A stretch of DNA of 27,699 bases, from contig WIXG01000670.1 in assembly GCA_009869945.1 (NCBI GenBank), positions 1-27,699 on the forward strand, given 5' to 3'. The notes below the pieces were generated by a model. That model was not told the DNA's origin and made no database searches. It was given only the letters and a program-made list of their open reading frames with translations. The translations under genes were made by a program, and so were the position numbers. How positions within the stretch are numbered: the first letter of the stretch is position 1; every line of letters starts with the position of its first letter. Positions 22,801 to 27,699 of this stretch are shown here, one piece after another. This stretch comes from Mesaphorura yosii. Its lineage: Eukaryota; Arthropoda; Collembola; Poduromorpha; Tullbergiidae.

Positions 22801-25800
22801 GTGCTCAACGCCCTGACCAACCAGCCTCTGCGCTGCACGCCAATCGTGACCGAGATCAAGGACAAACTCAAGGGGCTGAGTGAAAAACTGAACGTGCGCA
22901 AAGACAAAGCGCGCCAAGTCGAAGCCCAGGTGGCGAAACTTGAGGACCTTCAGCAGCAGCTGGAGGCAGATGTCAAAGAGTCGAAGGAGACGCTGCTAAC
23001 CAACCTGCCAGGAAAACTGACTCTGAACACCCTGCAAGACTCGCTACACAGGCTGACCTCGCTTGAGCCAACCATCACCAAGAGCGAGGCGAAACTGGCA
23101 GAAATCAGAAGGCTGGCGAGTGAGGTGATGAGCCAGGACCCATCCAAGATGCCTCTCGTCACACAGATCGTCCAGTCGGGAGTCGCGCAGTGGGATCACG
23201 TAGGGCCTGCCCTCCCCGCTAAGATCGCCGAGTATAAGGATGCTGTTCGGCAGTGGGAGAACTTCCTCGACAAGAAGAACCAGCTCGAGAACAAATTAGA
23301 GGGTGCACAGAAGGCGATTTTGGAAGAACCGGAGCCCACGGACGCCACAAGCATCGCCAAAGTCATCCAGAACTTACAGAAAGCCAACGCCGTGTTGACC
23401 GAGTGCAAGCCACTGATGACTGCGACCGTCTCCGCCGGTAGCAGCCTGGCCTCAGCGCTCGCGCAAGTGCAGGGCCCCGACTACGACAAGCACGAGCTGG
23501 AGAACGAAGTGCACGATCTGCAGACGAAGCACGCGGCGCTAGCGGACGCCGTTAGCTCAAAGATCCCTAAGTACGAGGCTCAGTTGGCGCTCTGGACCGG
23601 GCTGGAGGCCTCGAAGAAAGATCTCATTTCGTGGCTGACGGATACATACAACGGCCTGGAGGAGTGTCAGTCTAAAGCAACTCCGACCATCGTGGCTCGT
23701 GCCAGATTAGAGCAGTACAGGAAGGAACTTGGCGACAAGGTGAGCCTGAAGCACACCATCGAGGAGAAGATCGCGCAGCTCCAGAAACTGAGCCCTGAGC
23801 TCGCCACGCTGCCCGCACTGTCCGAAATTAAGGAAATCATCGACGAAGGCTTCGAGCAGGTGGAGGACCTGGCCACGGAAGCGACGCAGGAGCTCCACAC
23901 GTTCGAGGACAAGGAGCAGGGGCTCAGAGCGCTCGTCAAAGCACACAACGACAAGATCGCGGCACTAAAGGACACCGTCGCCCACTGCGATTCTCGTGTC
24001 GGGCTTCCGAGCGCCATCCTGGAGAGAATCCAGACGTTAGCCCGAGTTCGGGAGGAGAGCGACAGGGTGAGGGCAGAGCTGGAGGCCTTGGAGAATGGCT
24101 GCGTGAGTCTGAAGACGGAGTACCCCGCCTGGGACGAGAGCCCTCTCCAGAACGAAGTGAGGGTGCTCCGAAGGCGCCTGGACACACAGATCGTGGGCCA
24201 GGCAAGGCCTACGGAGGCGGGGCTGTTCGTGGCGCTGGAGAAGAGTTTCTGGGACAAGTACCACCACGTGGGACGCCTCGTCGGGGCTCTCACCGAGAAG
24301 ATCAAATGGTGCGAGCCCAAAACTATCTGCGATGCTACAACTCTCGAGTCGAAGCGAGCCATTCTCGCCGACATTGAGCGTGGGGTGGCGGAGTGCCACG
24401 AGCACCTGCCCGCCATGCAAGACTCTCTCAAAGTGCTGGCGGAGGCCAAACATCCCAAAGTGAACGACATCACATCCGAGTACGCCAAACTGATCAACGA
24501 TCTGGACTATGTGCAACGAAACTCCACGGCCATCTCCTCGCAGACAACGGCTCTCGCTAAACTATGGGGCGACTTCGACAGGGACGCCGAGCAGGTGGAC
24601 GGCTGGCTGAGGGACAAGGAGGCACAAGTCAATCGCGAAACGTCGCAGCTCATCAACCTCGAAGAAACGAAAATACCACTGCTGGAGAAAATTTTGGGCG
24701 AGGTCGACGCCTACTTGTCGAAGCTGGAGGAGCTGAACGAGCTCGGCCAGCAGATCAGCGCCTTGAGTCCCGAGGCCAAACCCGCCTCGTCCACACTGCA
24801 TTTCAGAAACAGACAGCAGGCACTCTCCAAAACACTCCTCGGCCAGATCGGAAAACTCAAATCGCTGGAGGCGAACCGGTCAGCCTACAGTGACGCGCTG
24901 AAGGCAGCCCACAACTGGATCGTCAATTTTGAGAACGAAACGGGCGTGGCCGAAGCGGGGCTGCAGGAGGGCGCCAAACCGAGTGCGGAGAGCTGCAAGA
25001 AGCTGAAGGAGACCTTGGAGGCCAACACAGGCCACCAGCTGATCAGCAGAGTAGTTGAGAGCTGCGAGGCCCTCGTGCCCATCCTCACTAACGAGGCCAA
25101 GGACACATTGCGTGAGGAGACGCGGCAGCTGCGCGCACGGTGGGAACGTGGACTGGACAATGCCGACAGAATTTTGAAGCAGGTCGAGGCTCGACAACTG
25201 GCGTGGTTAGGCGTCGAGGATAATCTGGCCCAGCTCAAAGGTTGGGTGGAGGAAGCGGCAAAGGCAGCCCGACTGTTACAGCAGACTCACCCCACGCTGC
25301 AAGAGAAGAAGGAGAGCGTCTACACAGGAAAGGCTCTGCAACAGGACCTCGCCTCGCACGCAGACGCCGTGAGGGTTTGCCAGGCGAAGGTGGAAGCCAT
25401 GAAAGAGGCAAACATGGGTCAGCAGATGGAGAGACTGGCTTCAGACTACGACCACCTGACGAAGGCCGTTGATAAGTCCATTGCCGAGTTGGAGTCCCAC
25501 GTGGCCGAGCATGAGGCCCACAACCGTCTCCTCAGGGACTTTGCGGAGCTGATGGGCAGAATGGGAGACGAGCTCGAGGGAGCTGCCATCGCCATGGATG
25601 AGCAAAACCCCGACCGCTTGTCACCAACGCCGTTGATTTTGACCGATCTGGAGGCCAACGGAGAGAAGCAACTGGTGACTCTTAAGAACTCGTTGGAGGT
25701 CGTGCTCATGCACACGAGGCCTGACGGACACCCGACACTCAACTCGGAGTTCAGCCAGGCCAAGGAGGCCTGGACGCAGCTCGTGCAGGCCACCGAAACC

Positions 25801-27699
25801 ACCGCCGCTCGGCTGAAGAACTTAACTGGGCAAAAGGCAGCTTTCCTTGACAAACTGGAGCGGCTGTGCGAATGGATTGGACAGAAGGAGAGCGCGGCGA
25901 AGGAGGGGAGCCTGAAAAGCACGCTGGAGGCCAAACAGAGCCACCTCGACAAACTGGAGGAGCTCCGGACGGAGATCGCAGCTAAGGAGCCGGAGTTCAA
26001 TGAGCTGAGCTCCCTCGCTCAGGGTGTGGAGGGCACTCTCTCGAAGCGTCCTCAGCTCCTGCTTCGCTTCCAGTGTCTCCTGCCAGCGGTGGAGGAACAG
26101 ATCAGCCGCTACAAAGCCCATGTCAAAGACCATGCGCAATTCAACACCAAACAGACCACCCTGTCAGAGTGGATCAAAGCAACGAAGCCAAAACTATTGC
26201 AGTTGAGTGATGTCGTAGGCGACACAGCCGTTCTTCAGGTGAGAGTAAGACTGACCTCAAGTGCTGGCCTCTAGCATGGCAGCAGAAGTCTGCAATTTGC
26301 AGTCTCTCGCTGACGATATTTGAAACACACAAGGCGAGAATAATAAATTGAAGATTTCTAATACTATGTTAATGACCTCATATCAGTGTAGACGCTTTTC
26401 CCAAAGATTTTCGACTTGCAATCATGTTAGGTGCCTACTCAAGCGCTGTGTCTGCATTTAACCCAACCACTTTCATTCACGAAAACTGGTGCTTAATTTA
26501 ATAGGATCGTCGTGCCAAGCTGGCTGCTTTGGCCGAGGCTCGCGACGAACAATCGATGGAGCTGGAGGCAGTGGTCGAGGAAGGTGAGCAGCTGTACACC
26601 CACACGTCACCGGACGGCAGAGAGATCGTCAGAAGGCAAATCAGGAGCCTGCGGGACGACTGGGAGTGTCTGGGAGAGGTGCTGCAGGCGACTTCGCAGC
26701 GGGTGGATTCATGCCTCAGTCAGTTCGGGGACTTCACCGCCGCGCAAGAGGAACTGACGCAGTGGCTTCGGTCAGTGGAGCAGGCCATGCAGGTTCACAC
26801 GCAACTGCAGGCCACGCTGCCCGAGAAGGCGCTGCAGCTGCAGAATCACCGCCTCATGACGCAGGAGATCGCCCTCCGGCAACCTCTCGTCGAGGCCGTC
26901 TGCGACAAGGCGCAGCAGCTCGTCGAGTTCACGAAGGACGCTTCGCTGCAGAGCTACATCCCCTCCATCAAAGAACTCTTCCAGCACATCAAGATCAAGT
27001 CCAGGGACCTGCTGGACAAGTTGGAGGTCTGTGTGCAGGACCACACGCGCCTCAGCGAACAGATGCACGCCTTCGACCGCTGGCTGACCGAGCAGACAGA
27101 CAAACTGCGCTCGCTGGACGACTTTACGGTGAGTGGCTTTTAAGAATTTATTCACGTCCTAAACTTTAACCAACCCGAATAGAAACTTGTTCGTTCAGTC
27201 AATTGAACCGTAGCGGTGGCTAAATTACGAGAACAAAACTCACAGACTAACTTACTTACGCGGCTGAATGTCAGCTCCCATCGTTTTTGGCTGGATTTGC
27301 GCATACTCTAAGGTAGCATTCAAATTGTTGCCGCATCGTCGCATGGTGGAGGTCGCTGTGACCGTAGGTGATGGAGGTCATCGTGCGGTCATGTGGCTTC
27401 AACCCCTCTCTTGTCAGTTTGTCACAAGATCTGAACAAAGATCTTTCGGATGCCTCAAAGTGGCAGAATCCTCGTCCAATCGCTTTACCCGCGTCTCTTT
27501 TCTCGAAGGTTGCATCGCCTGCGTCCAAGGTCGAGGTCGGGAGGCGCATGGAGCAGTTGAGCGTTCTCATGGGCGAGAGTGCCCAAGGACAGGAGCGACT
27601 GCAGGCCATCCAGGAACTTTTCCACTCCGTTTCCACCTCCACCGCAGAGAACGGTGCCAAGGCCATCGAGACGGACATCAACGCCCTCAGCGACAAGTA
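10848..27699 (+). CDS. Msp300: Nesprin-1 / MSP-300 giant spectrin-repeat protein, 5' part (open at right edge)
   Basis: Outer-nuclear-membrane linker that binds actin at its N-terminus; the KASH anchor lies beyond the window. Exons: 10848-10993, 11069-11577, 15535-15596, 15888-15983, 16119-16202, 16277-16369, 16589-16833, 16909-17620, 17699-17869, 17946-18147, 18210-18427, 18503-20570, 20648-21285, 21350-21490, 21552-21683, 21762-21941, 22037-22236, 22302-26238, 26505-27128, 27509-27699. All phases agree, giving about 3,550 codons. Residues 1-218 are a Pro/Ser/Gln-rich head ending in [20 protein letters not shown], an MSP-300-like signature. CH1 is about 219-332 and CH2 about 392-500; [20 protein letters not shown] is nearly identical to nesprin-1. 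From about 500 onward the sequence is helical spectrin-repeat rod with regularly placed Trp (for example LKEWQWRLD). Introns are mostly 61-95 nt; larger ones are 3,957 (11578-15534), 291, 266 (26239-26504) and 380 nt (27129-27508), with no genes seen in the last three. Confidence 0.93.
11578..15534 (+). other. Large 5' intron of nesprin (3,957 nt)
   Basis: It separates the head exons from the CH-domain exons. The donor AAG|GTCAGT and acceptor TTTGATTACAG fit, and GAC is formed across the junction. About 11600-13690 shows no coding-like frame; small direct repeats occur (ATTATGAGTG twice near 13076-13095, TTATTGC twice near 13145-13160). The open frame at 13761-14817 is listed separately. About 14880-15534 again shows nothing coding. 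Confidence 0.7.
13761..14817 (+). CDS. Candidate alternative first coding exon of nesprin
   Basis: This is a 352-codon open frame starting at the ATG at 13761 ([20 protein letters not shown]); another in-frame ATG at 14103 begins [13 protein letters not shown]. The frame stays open to a stop at 14870. The protein is disordered-looking: Ser-rich, with an RSRSRSRSR run, Pro/Ser tracts, and Gly runs near the end. At 14818 the sequence reads CGAG|GCAAGA, close to the AG|GCAAGT consensus of GC donors. An exon ending there is in phase 1, exactly what the CH1 exon at 15535 needs, and the junction codon becomes GAC (Asp) as with the main first exons. I infer a second promoter giving a nesprin isoform with a different N-terminus. 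Alternatives are a single-exon gene ending at 14870 or a non-coding frame. I recognise no homologue. Confidence 0.5.
15535..16369 (+). other. Calponin-homology domain 1 of nesprin (four exons)
   Basis: Four exons (15535-15596, 15888-15983, 16119-16202, 16277-16369) encode the first actin-binding CH domain. The sequence runs from [20 protein letters not shown] to [14 protein letters not shown]. The N-terminal FVNWIN, the [12 protein letters not shown] helix and the [15 protein letters not shown] loop are hallmark CH1 features. Phases at all junctions agree. Confidence 0.93.
16768..17176 (+). other. Calponin-homology domain 2 of nesprin
   Basis: It starts in the exon ending at 16833 with [15 protein letters not shown] and continues after a 75-nt intron (16834-16908) through [20 protein letters not shown] to [10 protein letters not shown]. 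The preceding Ser/Pro-rich linker of about 60 residues between CH1 and CH2 is longer than in spectrin or alpha-actinin, as in known nesprins. Confidence 0.93.
17177..27699 (+). other. Spectrin-repeat rod of nesprin
   Basis: About 3,050 residues of amphipathic helix follow CH2. Trp-centred motifs recur ([62 protein letters not shown]), as in spectrin repeats. The first ones track human nesprin-1 closely, for example [16 protein letters not shown] against PLGTIGAWLYRAEVAL. Exon sizes vary widely, from 132 to 3,937 nt; the exon at 22302-26238 alone encodes 1,312 residues without interruption. I did not delimit individual repeats. Confidence 0.88.

Noticed and set aside
23667..24497. 276-codon minus-strand frame opposite the large nesprin exon
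   Set aside because: It mirrors a strongly biased coiled-coil coding strand, has no recognisable domain, and the plus strand is clearly nesprin.
1..27699. tRNA genes, CRISPR arrays, transposon ends, viral remnants
   Set aside because: I looked for box B-like motifs, spaced direct repeats, terminal inverted repeats and polymerase-like frames and found none convincing.

Overview
The window is nuclear DNA from an animal, most likely a compact-genome protostome. I favour an arthropod or close ecdysozoan, but I cannot name the species. Genes are split by GT-AG introns mostly 60-100 nt long, many introns carry CTAAC-like branch points, and protein families are metazoan. The head of the giant gene on the right resembles Drosophila MSP-300 as I know that family. 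Most long antisense reading frames are shadows of coiled-coil exons.

Layout, left to right: (1) 1-1326, minus: 5' part of a C2H2 zinc-finger gene running off the left edge, with an in-frame TAG inside its first finger. (2) 2081-4018, minus: an eight-exon secreted lipase of the pancreatic-lipase family with a complete Ser/Asp/His triad and a C-terminal PLAT domain. (3) 5090-8773, plus: an eight-exon ninein (NIN/NINL/Bsg25D-type) centrosomal coiled-coil protein with one canonical EF-hand. (4) 9285-9723, minus: a three-exon, 100-residue CCDC167-like tail-anchored protein, tail-to-tail with ninein. (5) 10848 to the right edge, plus: the 5' portion of a nesprin-1/MSP-300 gene, about 3,550 codons over 20 exons, with a Pro/Ser/Gln-rich head, tandem CH domains and a spectrin-repeat rod. 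A second large open reading frame (13761-14817) inside its 4-kb intron looks like an alternative first exon joined through a GC-AG intron.

Lipase/ninein and CCDC167-like/nesprin are divergent pairs, each with about 1.1 kb between start codons. Ninein and CCDC167-like are convergent, and their predicted poly(A) signals imply overlapping 3' ends. Ninein (microtubule minus-end anchoring) and nesprin (nuclear-envelope linker) are known to work in related cytoskeletal processes. Their adjacency here is only suggestive.

I found no mobile element, CRISPR array, viral gene, tRNA or rRNA. The points most worth a second look are the stop codon in the zinc finger, the alternative nesprin first exon, the AXSXG elbow and choice of last acceptor in the lipase, and the small CCDC167-like gene that ordinary ORF calling would miss.
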